The notes below the pieces were generated by a model, which saw only the letters and a program-made list of their open reading frames with translations, made no database searches and was not told the DNA's origin. Of a stretch of DNA of 64,000 nt, positions 9,670 to 17,184 are shown in pieces. Each line of letters starts with the position of its first letter. The first letter of the stretch is position 1. Origin of the DNA: an uncultured Methanolobus sp. (GTDB taxonomy: Archaea > Halobacteriota > Methanosarcinia > Methanosarcinales > Methanosarcinaceae); the NCBI RefSeq assembly GCF_963667555.1, contig NZ_OY763421.1, forward strand, positions 3,179,562-3,243,561, given 5' to 3'. Both the position numbers and the translations under genes were made by a program.

Positions 9670-10197
9670 GTGTTACTGACTATCAGCGGCCTTCCGGGAA
9701 GTGGTACTACTACTGTTTCCCGTTTACTTTCAGAGAAATATGGTCTTGAAATGATTTCTGCAGGTGAGGTTTTTCGTTCCCTTGCAAAAGAATACGGAAT
9801 GACCTTGGCTGAGTTTGGCGCTCTTGCTGAATTAGATGACAGTATCGATCTGAAAATAGATGAGCGTCAGAAAGAGATTGCCAATACTCGCGATAACATT
9901 ATTCTTGAAGGACGTCTTGCCGGGCATATGGCTAAAAAGGGATTGAAGGTATGGATAAAATCTCCAGTGGATACTCGCGTAGAAAGAATCGTCAGCAGGG
10001 AAGGTAGTTCTTTTGATGAAAAACTTGCAGAGACCATTGGACGTGAGGCATCAGAGGCTGTCAGGTACAAGACCATCTATGGTATAGATATTAACGACCT
10101 TTCAGTTTATGACCTTGTCATTGATTCCCTAAAATGGGATCAGTTTCAGATAACTAATATCATTTCCTGTGCAGTTGATAATTATTCTGATCTTTGA
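9670..10197 (+). CDS. cmk: Cytidylate kinase (archaeal type)
   Basis: Phosphorylates CMP/dCMP to the diphosphate. The P-loop is ISGLPGSGTTTVSRLL at the N-terminus, with a following EMISAGEVFRSLA segment typical of archaeal Cmk, and the LEGRLAGHMAKK motif near residue 80. The frame is open from an ATG at 9652 inside DUF106, but GGTGGAG (9657-9663) sits six bases before a GTG at 9670, which gives about 175 residues, the usual family length. It therefore most likely begins directly after the DUF106 stop. The archaeal gene order DUF106-cmk-cbf5 is kept, but the L34e and L14e genes often interleaved here are absent. Confidence 0.93.
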   Translation: MLLTISGLPGSGTTTVSRLLSEKYGLEMISAGEVFRSLAKEYGMTLAEFGALAELDDSIDLKIDERQKEIANTRDNIILEGRLAGHMAKKGLKVWIKSPVDTRVERIVSREGSSFDEKLAETIGREASEAVRYKTIYGIDINDLSVYDLVIDSLKWDQFQITNIISCAVDNYSDL

Positions 10198-10216
10198 TCA
10201 GGTACTGGCGATTTCT

Positions 10217-11227
10217 ATGACTAAATATATTCTTCCTTCTGAACAAAAGCGTGAATTGCTGCACAAAGCAGAGGCTACAACCAATCCTCTTTATGGCTGT
10301 TCCCCATATGATCGTCCTATAAGAAAATATATTGATATGGGTGTTGTAAACCTTGACAAACCTGTAGGTCCTACAAGTCACGAGGTAACTGCATGGGTAA
10401 AGGATATTCTTGAATTGGACAAGGCTGGTCACTCTGGTTCATTGGATCCTATAGTTACAGGTGTGCTTCCTATCATGCTTGGAAAAGCAACCAAGACAGT
10501 TGCAGCCTTGCGTCTTTCCGGCAAGGAATATATCTGTCTGATGACGCTGCATGATGCAGTTCCTGAAAAAAAGGTGCGCAAAGTATGTACTCAGTTCTCG
10601 GGACCAATTTTCCAGATGCCTCCTGTCATATCCGCTGTAAAAAGGGTTGTTCGTGTGAGGAACATTTATTATCTGGAAGTTCTTGATGTAAAAGAAAAAT
10701 CTGTGCTCATGCGCGTTGGCTGTGAGGCAGGTACTTACATGCGTAAACTTTGTCATGATATCGGTGTTGCTTTGGGCTGTGGTGCCCACATGCAGGAGTT
10801 GCGCAGGACAAAGACCGGTCCTTTTAGGGAGGATACTCTTGTAACGCTTCAGGAACTGAAAGATGCGTATGTTTTCTGGCAGGAGGATAACGATGAATCT
10901 TTTCTGCGTAAGGTTGTAAGACCTATGGAAGAAGGACTATCACATCTTCCTCGTATCGTTATTCGCGATAGTGCCATTGAGGCTATCTGCTGTGGTGCGG
11001 CAATTGCAGTGCCAGGAATATTAAGCCTTGACAGTGGTATTAAAAAAGGTGATGATATTTGTCTCTTTAGTTTAAAAGGTGAGGCTGTAGCTTTGTGTAA
11101 ATCTCTTATGGATTCTGAAGAAATGCTTCTAAATGAGCATGGAATCGCAGCTACGACCGAAAGAGTAATAATAGATGGTGGCACTTATGCGCAAGGCTGG
11201 CACAGCAAGCCAGCAAAAACAGAATGA
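10217..11227 (+). CDS. cbf5: tRNA/rRNA pseudouridine synthase Cbf5 (TruB family)
   Basis: Cbf5 is the catalytic subunit of archaeal H/ACA ribonucleoproteins and also makes pseudouridine-55 in tRNA. The 336-residue product has the TruB catalytic motif GHSGSLDPIVTGVLP with the nucleophile Asp77, preceded by VVNLDKPVGPTSHEVTAWVK. The C-terminal part (about 250-330), with IVIRDSAIEAICCGAAIAVPGI, corresponds to the PUA RNA-binding domain. The frame is open from 10169, but that extension overlaps cmk and is not part of the family; the ATG at 10217 is preferred. It closes the secY operon and is followed nine bases later by tRNA-Ser. Confidence 0.95.
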   Translation: MTKYILPSEQKRELLHKAEATTNPLYGCSPYDRPIRKYIDMGVVNLDKPVGPTSHEVTAWVKDILELDKAGHSGSLDPIVTGVLPIMLGKATKTVAALRLSGKEYICLMTLHDAVPEKKVRKVCTQFSGPIFQMPPVISAVKRVVRVRNIYYLEVLDVKEKSVLMRVGCEAGTYMRKLCHDIGVALGCGAHMQELRRTKTGPFREDTLVTLQELKDAYVFWQEDNDESFLRKVVRPMEEGLSHLPRIVIRDSAIEAICCGAAIAVPGILSLDSGIKKGDDICLFSLKGEAVALCKSLMDSEEMLLNEHGIAATTERVIIDGGTYAQGWHSKPAKTE

Positions 11228-11236
11228 AACTCGTGT

Positions 11237-11323
11237 GCCGAGATAGTCTAGCGGTAGGGCGCAAGCCTGGAAAGCTTGTGGGGCATCCGCCCCTCGGGAG
11301 TTCGAATCCCCCTCTCGGCGCCA
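11237..11323 (+). tRNA. tRNA-Ser (GGA)
   Basis: A type II tRNA with long variable arm. The acceptor stem GCCGAGA (11237-11243) pairs with TCTCGGC (11313-11319), followed by discriminator G and an encoded CCA (11321-11323). The anticodon stem CAAGC/GCTTG encloses CTGGAAA, giving anticodon GGA, which reads UCC/UCU. The variable arm is TGTGGGGCATCCGCCCCTCG; the T arm contains GGAGTTCGAATCCCC. It directly follows cbf5 and may be processed from the same transcript. Confidence 0.95.
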
Positions 11324-11429
11324 TATTCTTTTTTACATCATAATTTGATTATGATTCATTTTACGATTTGTGTTGTATGTATATAGTATTGGAGTATATA
11401 CTCTCGAGATTGAAATAAAGGGTGTAATT

Positions 11430-11717
11430 ATGTCTGATATTAATATTTTCCATATAAAAGAGAACATGGATGTAAACGATGATGGAAGCACCATCGTTGC
11501 ATGTCCGCAATGCGAGGCCGAAATATGTGTAGAATATTCTAATATTGCTGATGATAGCATGGCACTTATTGAGTGTGTTGATTGTCCTATCTGTAACAAT
11601 ACTCTGGATCAGGTGCATCCTTCTGAAATCTTGAACAAAAAGATTGCTGATCATGTGGCAAGGGAATTATTGAAAGGTTTAGAATTAGATCTTGGAAAAG
11701 CATTATCCAAAAAGTGA
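11430..11717 (+). CDS. Small zinc-ribbon-like protein of unknown function
   Basis: A 95-residue protein starting MSDINIFHIKENMDVNDDG at an ATG behind AAAGGGTGTAATT. The central part has two CxxC pairs, CPQC (about residues 30-33) and CPIC (about 54-57), 20 residues apart, suggesting one zinc ribbon; further Cys (C38, C51) are present. The C-terminus is an amphipathic helix (ILNKKIADHVARELLKGLELDLGKAL). I do not recognise the family. It stands alone between tRNA-Ser and a decayed acetyltransferase gene. Confidence 0.6.
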   Translation: MSDINIFHIKENMDVNDDGSTIVACPQCEAEICVEYSNIADDSMALIECVDCPICNNTLDQVHPSEILNKKIADHVARELLKGLELDLGKALSKK

Positions 11718-11732
11718 TGATCCGTAATCTCT

Positions 11733-12184
11733 AATGATAACGTATCATCAGGGTCAGGCTTTATTTTTAGAGATGATTTGCGTGAAGTTGACTGGGAGAA
11801 AGCTTCTTTGTTGTTTGAGCGTGCTCCGCTTGGTAGAAATAAACGTGATCATGTACAGCTGCAAAAAGCCTTTGAATCAAGTTATGCAGTGGTGATCGTT
11901 TATGCTTGCGGTCATGGCAGTTATGTGTCGTGCTTTGTGAGATGGGCAATATCAGGCAGCTATCTACGATATTGTTCTGTTACCTGAGTATCACGGTAAT
12001 GGCATAGGAAAGCAAATGCTAGAAAAAGCTCTGCGAAAAGTTATCAGTTGAGAATATAATCCTATATTCTGTTCCCGGAAAAGAAGGTTTTTACAGTAAG
12101 CGTGGATTCAGAAAAATGAAGACTGCTATGGCGCGTTTAAATGAAGCAATGTCTGATCCATCAAGCGGCTATCTGCTTGATTAA
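11733..12184 (+). pseudogene. Decayed GNAT-family N-acetyltransferase
   Basis: Three frames together reconstruct one GNAT protein. The first part reads SGSGFIFRDDLREVDWEKA and continues to FESSYAVVIVYACG near 11910. A shift then leads into MAVMCRAL, an in-frame TGA (11938-11940), and DGQYQAAIYDIVLLPEYHGN with the acetyl-CoA-binding GNGIGKQMLEKAL. A TGA at 12049-12051 and a further shift precede ENIILYSVPGKEGFYSKRGF and the end at 12184. No start codon is apparent. At least two frameshifts and one or two nonsense codons make it a pseudogene; the intact family makes small acetyltransferases of unknown substrate. Sequence errors cannot be excluded, but several independent lesions make that unlikely. 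Confidence 0.85.
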
Positions 12185-12213
12185 GCATAAATTGTAAGTA
12201 AAAAAGTAATTAT

Positions 12214-12233
12214 GAGTAAGCTATTGCTTACTC
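12214..12233 (-). terminator. Hairpin overlapping the stop codon of the PEF-CTERM gene
   Basis: On the minus strand GAGTAAGC-AATA-GCTTACTC forms an eight-base perfect stem with a four-base loop; the TAA of the gene (12230-12228) is in the 5' arm. It is followed by ATAATTACTTTTTTACTT. It could also serve the opposing pseudogene. Confidence 0.65.
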
Positions 12234-12755
12234 TTGCTTGCGGCGCTGGATAAAGAAAGCCAGTCCAATTATTGCAGCTACTGGAAGTGCAATTGTTGGG
12301 AATTCAGGAATTGTGGTGTTAAACCTCTGTGTAGCTGTAGCGAGGAAATCCAATTTCTCATTTTCGGTTCCGATAGGATTTCCATTTGCATCAAGAAGTT
12401 CCCTTTCAATGTCAATTGCAATTGTATACGTCTGTCCTTCTACTGCTGATTCACTCATTTCGACATAGAAACAATCTAGGTCTACAAAAGGATTTGCCAG
12501 TACAAGAGGTGCTGAATCCCTTATGAAATGAACTGTGATTTCAGAATCAGTATGTGCAGTATCTACACTATAGTACAAATTGCTGTACTTCTGCAATCCT
12601 TCTAGTTCTAGACTAAGGTTCATGCATGTTCCAGGAGCTAGCGGAATTACTTCATCCAAATCTGCTCCTGTTTGGCTGAGGACATTTGCTCCAAAAGCAC
12701 TTGCATTCCCTGCCATTGCCAGTAACACTACCAACGCTATTAATAATTTCTTCAT
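12228..12755 (-). CDS. PEF-CTERM sorted surface protein
   Basis: A 175-residue secreted protein. It has a classical signal peptide (MKKLLIALVVLLAMAGNASA, cleavage expected after ASA) and ends with IPEFPTIALPVAAIIGLAFF followed by IQRRKQE. That tail is the PEF-CTERM sorting signal: PEF motif, hydrophobic helix, basic end. In methanogens such proteins are thought to be processed by an archaeosortase and anchored at the cell surface. The extracellular part (about 21-145) is acidic, with no recognised domain. A run of seven G lies upstream as ribosome binding site, inside a structured leader. Confidence 0.85.
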   Translation of the reverse strand: MKKLLIALVVLLAMAGNASAFGANVLSQTGADLDEVIPLAPGTCMNLSLELEGLQKYSNLYYSVDTAHTDSEITVHFIRDSAPLVLANPFVDLDCFYVEMSESAVEGQTYTIAIDIERELLDANGNPIGTENEKLDFLATATQRFNTTIPEFPTIALPVAAIIGLAFFIQRRKQE

Positions 12756-12802
12756 TGTTTACCCCCCCGTACATCGTACGGATTTTCCCGTTTTTCGGGA
12801 AA
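12756..12802 (-). promoter_or_regulatory. Structured 5' leader of the PEF-CTERM gene (two hairpins)
   Basis: Read on the minus strand, TTTCCCG-AAAAA-CGGGAAA (12802-12784, seven pairs) is followed by CCGTAC-GAT-GTACGG (12781-12767, six pairs), whose 3' arm runs into GGGGGGG, the only purine-rich ribosome binding site before the ATG. Pairing would partly occlude that site, so translation may depend on the folding of this leader. This is inference from sequence only. Confidence 0.45.
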
Positions 12803-13193
12803 GTTTCCCATATTATAATTACTGATTATCTGTATTTATACGTAATCATAGTCTGTATTTTTATTCAGTACTGTCAATATATCATACATATTGAAAATTA
12901 GGTGACAGACATTTGTCATCTGATGAGTAATGTCTCTTCTATAAATGTCATATACCCCCTTCCATTTTAGTATTGGTTCTATATTCTACATTTTGCTTGA
13001 TTTAACCGTATTATAATCTATTATTCATCTATTTAAGCTTATTTAGTGCTTTATATCATGAATAAACTTTATTTTATCTTTAATTCTGCTATTACTTGTA
13101 TTATTTGAAACCAAATACTGTAAACATTAATATTAAGTTGTTTTATCGTTCAATAAGTTAAAATATGGTGAATCTCTTCTCCCACATGCAACT
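12803..13193. other. AT-rich divergent intergenic region
   Basis: About 390 bases between the PEF-CTERM gene (minus) and the MFS gene (plus). It is strongly A+T rich, with several possible TATA-like stretches and no convincing ORF or stable hairpin. It presumably holds the two divergent promoters. Confidence 0.5.
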
Positions 13194-14279
13194 ATGAAAG
13201 TTCATTCCATTCAGTTCCTGGCCGGGACATCACACATGATGTCCAACGTTTTTATCCCTATATTTGCCAGGTCTCTCGGTGCTTCGTTTCTTGAAGTAGG
13301 GGTTATTGCAGCCTGTTTTAGTCTTGCTTCTTTTGTATCCTCCTTTATATTTGGAAAAGCAGCGGATATCAATCGTCTCAGGCCAATTGTACTTGCAGGA
13401 CTGCTTGCATCTGCAGTTGCTTTCATGCTTCAGGTTTTTGCTTACAGCACATTATCACTTGCAATTGTGCGGGCTCTGGTGGGTTTTAGTATGGGTATCT
13501 ACCCGGCAGCTCTCACTTTATATGTATATTATCAAAAAGAAAGTATTGGAAAATTCAGTTCATTTGCTTCTCTGGGGTGGATGGCAGGTTTTCTGATAGC
13601 GGGACTTATTGATGATATAAAGTTTCTTTTCATTCTGTCTTCTTTATTTTATTGTATCTCTTTTATATCTGCCTTAAGTCTGGAGGATATTGAAAAGCCT
13701 TCATTAAAGGCTAATTATTTTTCATTTGATACTTTCAGGAAGAACTTTGCAACATATTTGGCTGTATTCACAAGACATTCAGGTGCTGCTGCCGTATGGG
13801 CTATATTACCTCTCTATATGGCTTTTTTGGGAGCATCCAGTTTGTGGATCGGTGCAATATATGCCATAAATCCATTTCTTCAGTTCCTTATCATGAGGAA
13901 GCTGGATAGTTTCAGGAACGAATGGCTGATGAAATGGGGTTTTATACTATCTGGTATGGCCTTCATGGCATATTTTCTGGCACCCAGCTATGTGTTTATC
14001 ATTCCAGGAATGCTCTTTGTTGCATTTGGATGGTCTTTCCTCTTCGTAGGTGCCAGTCAGCTGTTGATGGATCGTAGTACTGAGAAGGCAACAGCAACAG
14101 GTATGTTAAATTCAATAATAGCTGCCAGCAATATTGTAGGTGCTGTTTTGGGTGGTTTGATGCTTCAGTTCTATGGGTACAGGGAAACCATGGCTTTTGC
14201 AGCAGTTTGTTCTGTCTTTGGATTGCTTTTTTTTATGCACTTCGGCCGCAAGGATTTGAAGTCTGATTTAAATTTATGA
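13194..14279 (+). CDS. Major facilitator superfamily transporter
   Basis: A 361-residue membrane protein with about eleven or twelve hydrophobic segments. The first helices (FLAGTSHMMSNVFIPIFARSLG) are followed by FIFGKAADINRLRPIVLAG, the loop 2-3 motif of MFS carriers (G-x3-D-x2-R). A second half begins near FATYLAVFTRHSGAAAVWAI, with a weaker repeat, and ATGMLNSIIAASNIVGAVLGG resembles the helix 10-11 region. It is short for the superfamily (usually 400 or more residues). The ATG at 13194 has no strong ribosome binding site. Substrate cannot be told from sequence; the gene stands alone. Confidence 0.85.
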   Translation: MKVHSIQFLAGTSHMMSNVFIPIFARSLGASFLEVGVIAACFSLASFVSSFIFGKAADINRLRPIVLAGLLASAVAFMLQVFAYSTLSLAIVRALVGFSMGIYPAALTLYVYYQKESIGKFSSFASLGWMAGFLIAGLIDDIKFLFILSSLFYCISFISALSLEDIEKPSLKANYFSFDTFRKNFATYLAVFTRHSGAAAVWAILPLYMAFLGASSLWIGAIYAINPFLQFLIMRKLDSFRNEWLMKWGFILSGMAFMAYFLAPSYVFIIPGMLFVAFGWSFLFVGASQLLMDRSTEKATATGMLNSIIAASNIVGAVLGGLMLQFYGYRETMAFAAVCSVFGLLFFMHFGRKDLKSDLNL

Positions 14280-14390
14280 TTCATTTCTATTTCACAGGAA
14301 AGTATTTATGTAATTAACCAATAGTCAGTGCTCACCTGTTTCACTATTTTCTGTGACATGAATACTGTTAAATAAGAACAATGGTATAAA

Positions 14391-14494
14391 CAGGCAAGTT
14401 ATTCTATTAATCTTTAGAATTGCCTGCTCCGTAATGTCGGAGTGTGTCGAAACTTATGTTTCGAGGCTACAGGACGCATGCGTCCCTAAGGAGG
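14391..14494 (+). promoter_or_regulatory. Four-hairpin leader of the S13-S4-S11-rpoD operon
   Basis: Four hairpins follow each other without overlap. A: CAGGCAA (14391) pairs with TTGCCTG (14420), with inner TTCTA/TAGAA. B: CTCCG-TAATGT-CGGAG (14427-14442). C: TCGAAAC-TTAT-GTTTCGA (14447-14464). D: GGACGCATGCGTCC (14472-14485), a perfect palindrome. AAGGAGG (14488-14494) then lies eight bases before the S13 ATG. TTAAATAAG at about 14369 could be the TATA box, putting the RNA start near hairpin A. The arrangement suggests an autoregulatory mRNA leader, perhaps bound by one of the encoded proteins; that role is inferred. Confidence 0.6.
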
Positions 14495-14502
14495 AACAAC
14501 TA

Positions 14503-14949
14503 ATGGCAGATGAAGAAATAAGACACTTAGTCCGTATCATGAATACTGACCTCCAGGGTAGTCAGCCTGTAATGTACGCGCTGACCGGTATTCGCGGTAT
14601 TGGACTCAGAACATCACGAATTATCGTAGACAGTACGGGCATTGACCCGAAAGAAACAATCGGTTACCTTTCCGACGAGGATGTTGCAAAGCTCGATGAT
14701 GCTATTGCTAACTTTGAGAGCAACCTCCCAACCTGGATGCTTAACAGATGTGAAGACCCAATCTCCGGTGCAGACAAGCACCTTCTCGGTCAGGACATTC
14801 TGATGACCCTCAGGGAAGACCTGAACAACCTCAAGAAGGTCAGGGCTTACCGTGGTCTCAGGCACGAGAGAGGTCTTAAGGTCAGAGGTCAGAGAACAAA
14901 GTCCACAGGAAGGCGTGGCTCTACCATCGGCGTAAGCAAGAAGAAGTAA
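14503..14949 (+). CDS. rps13: Small ribosomal subunit protein uS13
   Basis: S13 (148 residues) sits in the head of the 30S subunit and contacts tRNA and L5. The [22 protein letters not shown] helix-hairpin segment and the C-terminal [22 protein letters not shown] are diagnostic. The ATG at 14503 is preceded by AAGGAGG. The frame is open to an ATG at 14434, which would add 23 residues unlike any S13 and would put the start inside hairpin B, so the short form is preferred. Confidence 0.96.
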   Translation: MADEEIRHLVRIMNTDLQGSQPVMYALTGIRGIGLRTSRIIVDSTGIDPKETIGYLSDEDVAKLDDAIANFESNLPTWMLNRCEDPISGADKHLLGQDILMTLREDLNNLKKVRAYRGLRHERGLKVRGQRTKSTGRRGSTIGVSKKK

Positions 14950-14962
14950 TTAAGGTGATTTT

Positions 14963-15523
14963 ATGGGATTTCCAGGTAAAAAGAGAAAGAGTTACGATAC
15001 TCCAAAACACCCTTGGCAGGCAGCCAGGATGGCAACTGAAGTCGAGCTCCTCAAAAAGTACGGTCTCCGTAACAAGAAGGAACTCTGGAAGGCAGTCAGT
15101 ATTCTCAGAAGATACAGAGCAGATGCTCGTAGAATTCTTGCAGAATCTGCAGAGACTGAGCTTGCCGGTCACCTCAAGACTGAATCTGATCAGATTCTTG
15201 CAAGGCTCATAAGGTTCTCAATACTTCCATCCGATGCAAATATCGATGATATTCTTGCACTTCAGACCGAAGTAATTCTTGAGCGCAGGCTTCAGACCCA
15301 GGTATACAGACTTGGACTTGCAAGAACTCCAAAGCAGGCAAGACAGTTTATCACACACGGTCACATTGCTGTTAATGGACAGAAGGCAACAGTTCCAGGT
15401 ATGCTCATCTCCAAGGCAGAAGAGATGCAGATCGATTACTATGGTAACTCACCTTTGACAAGCGAGTCACATGCAGAAAGACCTGCACAGATAGCTTCAG
15501 CAGTAGCAGGAAAGGAGGAGTAA
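14963..15523 (+). CDS. rps4: Small ribosomal subunit protein uS4
   Basis: S4 (186 residues) nucleates assembly of the 16S 5' domain. The archaeal N-terminus [19 protein letters not shown] and the S4 RNA-binding domain ([25 protein letters not shown], about residues 113-137) are clear. The ATG at 14963 follows AAGGTGATTTT, immediately after S13. In bacteria S4 autoregulates the corresponding alpha operon; whether it acts on the leader upstream here is unknown. Confidence 0.96.
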   Translation: MGFPGKKRKSYDTPKHPWQAARMATEVELLKKYGLRNKKELWKAVSILRRYRADARRILAESAETELAGHLKTESDQILARLIRFSILPSDANIDDILALQTEVILERRLQTQVYRLGLARTPKQARQFITHGHIAVNGQKATVPGMLISKAEEMQIDYYGNSPLTSESHAERPAQIASAVAGKEE

Positions 15524-15527
15524 TACT

Positions 15528-15908
15528 ATGGCAAACGGAATTTGGGGTGTAGCACACATAAAATGCTCATTCAACAACACAATTATTACCGTAACTGACA
15601 TCACAGGCGCAGAGACCATTGCCAAATCATCTGGTGGAATGGTTGTAAAGGCAGCACGTGATGAAAGTTCACCTTACACTGCTATGCAGATGGCAAGTCA
15701 GCTTGCAGATACCCTTAGAGACAAGGGAATCGAGGGAATCCACATCAAGGTGCGTGCACCTGGTGGAAACAAGCAGAGAAGCCCGGGACCTGGAGCACAG
15801 GCTGCTATCAGGGCATTTGCAAGGGCAGGTATCAAGATCGGAAGGATACAGGATGTAACACCTGTGCCACACGACGGTACACGTCCAAAGGGCGGTAGAA
15901 GAACATAA
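15528..15908 (+). CDS. rps11: Small ribosomal subunit protein uS11
   Basis: S11 (126 residues) lines the platform of the 30S subunit near the mRNA exit. The segments [21 protein letters not shown] and [21 protein letters not shown] are canonical, as is the C-terminal [17 protein letters not shown]. The ATG lies behind AGGAGTAATACT, four bases after S4. Confidence 0.97.
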   Translation: MANGIWGVAHIKCSFNNTIITVTDITGAETIAKSSGGMVVKAARDESSPYTAMQMASQLADTLRDKGIEGIHIKVRAPGGNKQRSPGPGAQAAIRAFARAGIKIGRIQDVTPVPHDGTRPKGGRRT

Positions 15909-15933
15909 TACTAAATAAAATGGATATGAACTC

Positions 15934-16731
15934 ATGACAATGGAAGTAGACATACTTGAACTGTCAGAGAGGTCTGCAAAGTTCATATTATCCAATGCAA
16001 GTGCGGCATTTGCCAATGGTATAAGGAGAGCAGCGCTCTCTGATGTACCTACTCTTGCTATTGATGATGTGAACATCTATAACAATACATCAGTCCTCTT
16101 TGACGAACAGTTAGCGTTAAGGCTTGGCCTTATCCCTTTGACAACAGACATTGAGGAGTTCGTACCTTTAGAAGAGTGCACCTGTGGCGGTACCGAATGT
16201 CCTGCATGTAAGGTTTCCCTTACACTCAGTGCTGAGGGTCCGAGAATGGTATATTCAGGTGATCTTGTATCATCTGATGAAAGAGTACAGGCAGCCGACC
16301 AGAATGTTCCTATCATTGATCTGAAGGAAGGCCAGAAGGTTGTGCTTGAGGCTATTGCTCATATGAACTATGGTCATAAGCATGCAAAATGGCAGGCTGG
16401 TGTGGCATGTGGTTACAAGAATATGCCAGTAGTCACTTTCGAGAACTGTGACGAATGTGGTGCATGTGTGAACGAATGTCCTAAGAACATTATTCACATT
16501 GGTCCGAACGGTGCAGAAATATCCGGCGACGATATTCTTAAATGTATTCTCTGCAAGCTCTGTGCATCTGTCTGTGAGATCGATGCAATAACTGTATCTG
16601 AAGATGAAAATTCTTTCATTTTCACAATGGAATCCGATGGTTCATACACGGTCCAACAGTTAATTATAAATGCAGGAACAACTATTAAGGAGAAGGCCAG
16701 CCGGTTAGGAGAGATTTTAGAGTCCCTCTGA
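15934..16731 (+). CDS. rpoD: RNA polymerase subunit Rpo3 (RpoD) with two ferredoxin-type clusters
   Basis: The archaeal counterpart of bacterial RNAP alpha and eukaryotic Rpb3, which nucleates polymerase assembly with subunit L. The dimerisation domain is seen in FILSNASAAFANGIRRAAL and LALRLGLIPL. A ferredoxin-like insertion holds two complete sets of cysteines: C172, C175, C178, C182 and C204, C207, C210, C214, each a C-x2-C-x2-C-x3-C set. This predicts two [4Fe-4S] clusters, as described for Methanosarcina, and a possible redox link to polymerase assembly. A further C82/C84/C89/C92 group may bind zinc. A second ATG two codons downstream is an alternative start. Confidence 0.96.
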   Translation: MTMEVDILELSERSAKFILSNASAAFANGIRRAALSDVPTLAIDDVNIYNNTSVLFDEQLALRLGLIPLTTDIEEFVPLEECTCGGTECPACKVSLTLSAEGPRMVYSGDLVSSDERVQAADQNVPIIDLKEGQKVVLEAIAHMNYGHKHAKWQAGVACGYKNMPVVTFENCDECGACVNECPKNIIHIGPNGAEISGDDILKCILCKLCASVCEIDAITVSEDENSFIFTMESDGSYTVQQLIINAGTTIKEKASRLGEILESL

Positions 16732-16738
16732 CACGGTT

Positions 16739-16766
16739 TTAGGAGATTCGCTCTCCTAATAATTTA
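16739..16766 (+). terminator. Terminator-like hairpin after rpoD
   Basis: TTAGGAGA-TTCGC-TCTCCTAA (16739-16759) is an eight-pair perfect stem, seven bases after the rpoD stop, followed by TAATTTATATTT. It separates the operon from the tRNA genes. Confidence 0.65.
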
Positions 16767-16794
16767 TATTTAATTATTGGAAATCCAACTTGAT

Positions 16795-16879
16795 GCGGGG
16801 GTTGCCCAGCCAGGCCAAAGGCGCTAGGTTGAGGGCCTAGTCTCGTAGGAGTTCGTGAGTTCGAATCTCACCTCCCGCA
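16795..16879 (+). tRNA. tRNA-Leu (GAG), first copy, CCA not encoded
   Basis: A type II tRNA. Acceptor GCGGGGG pairs with CTCCCGC (one G-T pair), D arm GCCCAGCCAGGCCAAAGGC, anticodon loop TTGAGGG between CTAGG-type arms gives GAG, which reads CUC/CUU. The variable arm is TCTCGTAGGAGTTCGT and the T arm GAGTTCGAATCTC. The discriminator A (16879) is followed by CTA, so CCA must be added after transcription. Confidence 0.95.
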
Positions 16880-16954
16880 CTATAATCTTCCAAATAGGAG
16901 ATTAAAAGTCGGTAGTAAGTTTCCTTCAAATTAAAGTTCAACTGCATATCTTGT

Positions 16955-17042
16955 GCGGGGGTTGCCCAGCCAGGCCAAAGGCGCTAGGTTGAGGGCCTAG
17001 TCTCGTAGGAGTTCGTGAGTTCGAATCTCACCTCCCGCACCA
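16955..17042 (+). tRNA. tRNA-Leu (GAG), second copy, CCA encoded
   Basis: All 85 bases (16955-17039) are identical to the first copy, and here an encoded CCA follows (17040-17042). The flanks of the two copies are unrelated, so the duplication is confined to the tRNA. The 75-base spacer shows no other feature. Confidence 0.95.
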
Positions 17043-17184
17043 AATATCTTTTTCTAAAAACTATTTTGGTTTAACTTTGATTTTTCTAAGCATGTCCTGT
17101 AATTGATCAGTCTGATTCAATATTAGGCTCTAAATATAAATGGGATTGTAAAATAGTACCAGAGTCAAAATTTTACTCAATTTA

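Noticed and set aside
14434..14502. In-frame upstream ATG extending S13 by 23 residues
   Set aside because: The extension is unlike S13, lacks a ribosome binding site and lies in the hairpin leader; AAGGAGG marks the ATG at 14503.
16880..16954. Possible small RNA between the two tRNA-Leu genes
   Set aside because: The 75-base spacer has no stable fold or promoter-like sequence beyond A+T richness.
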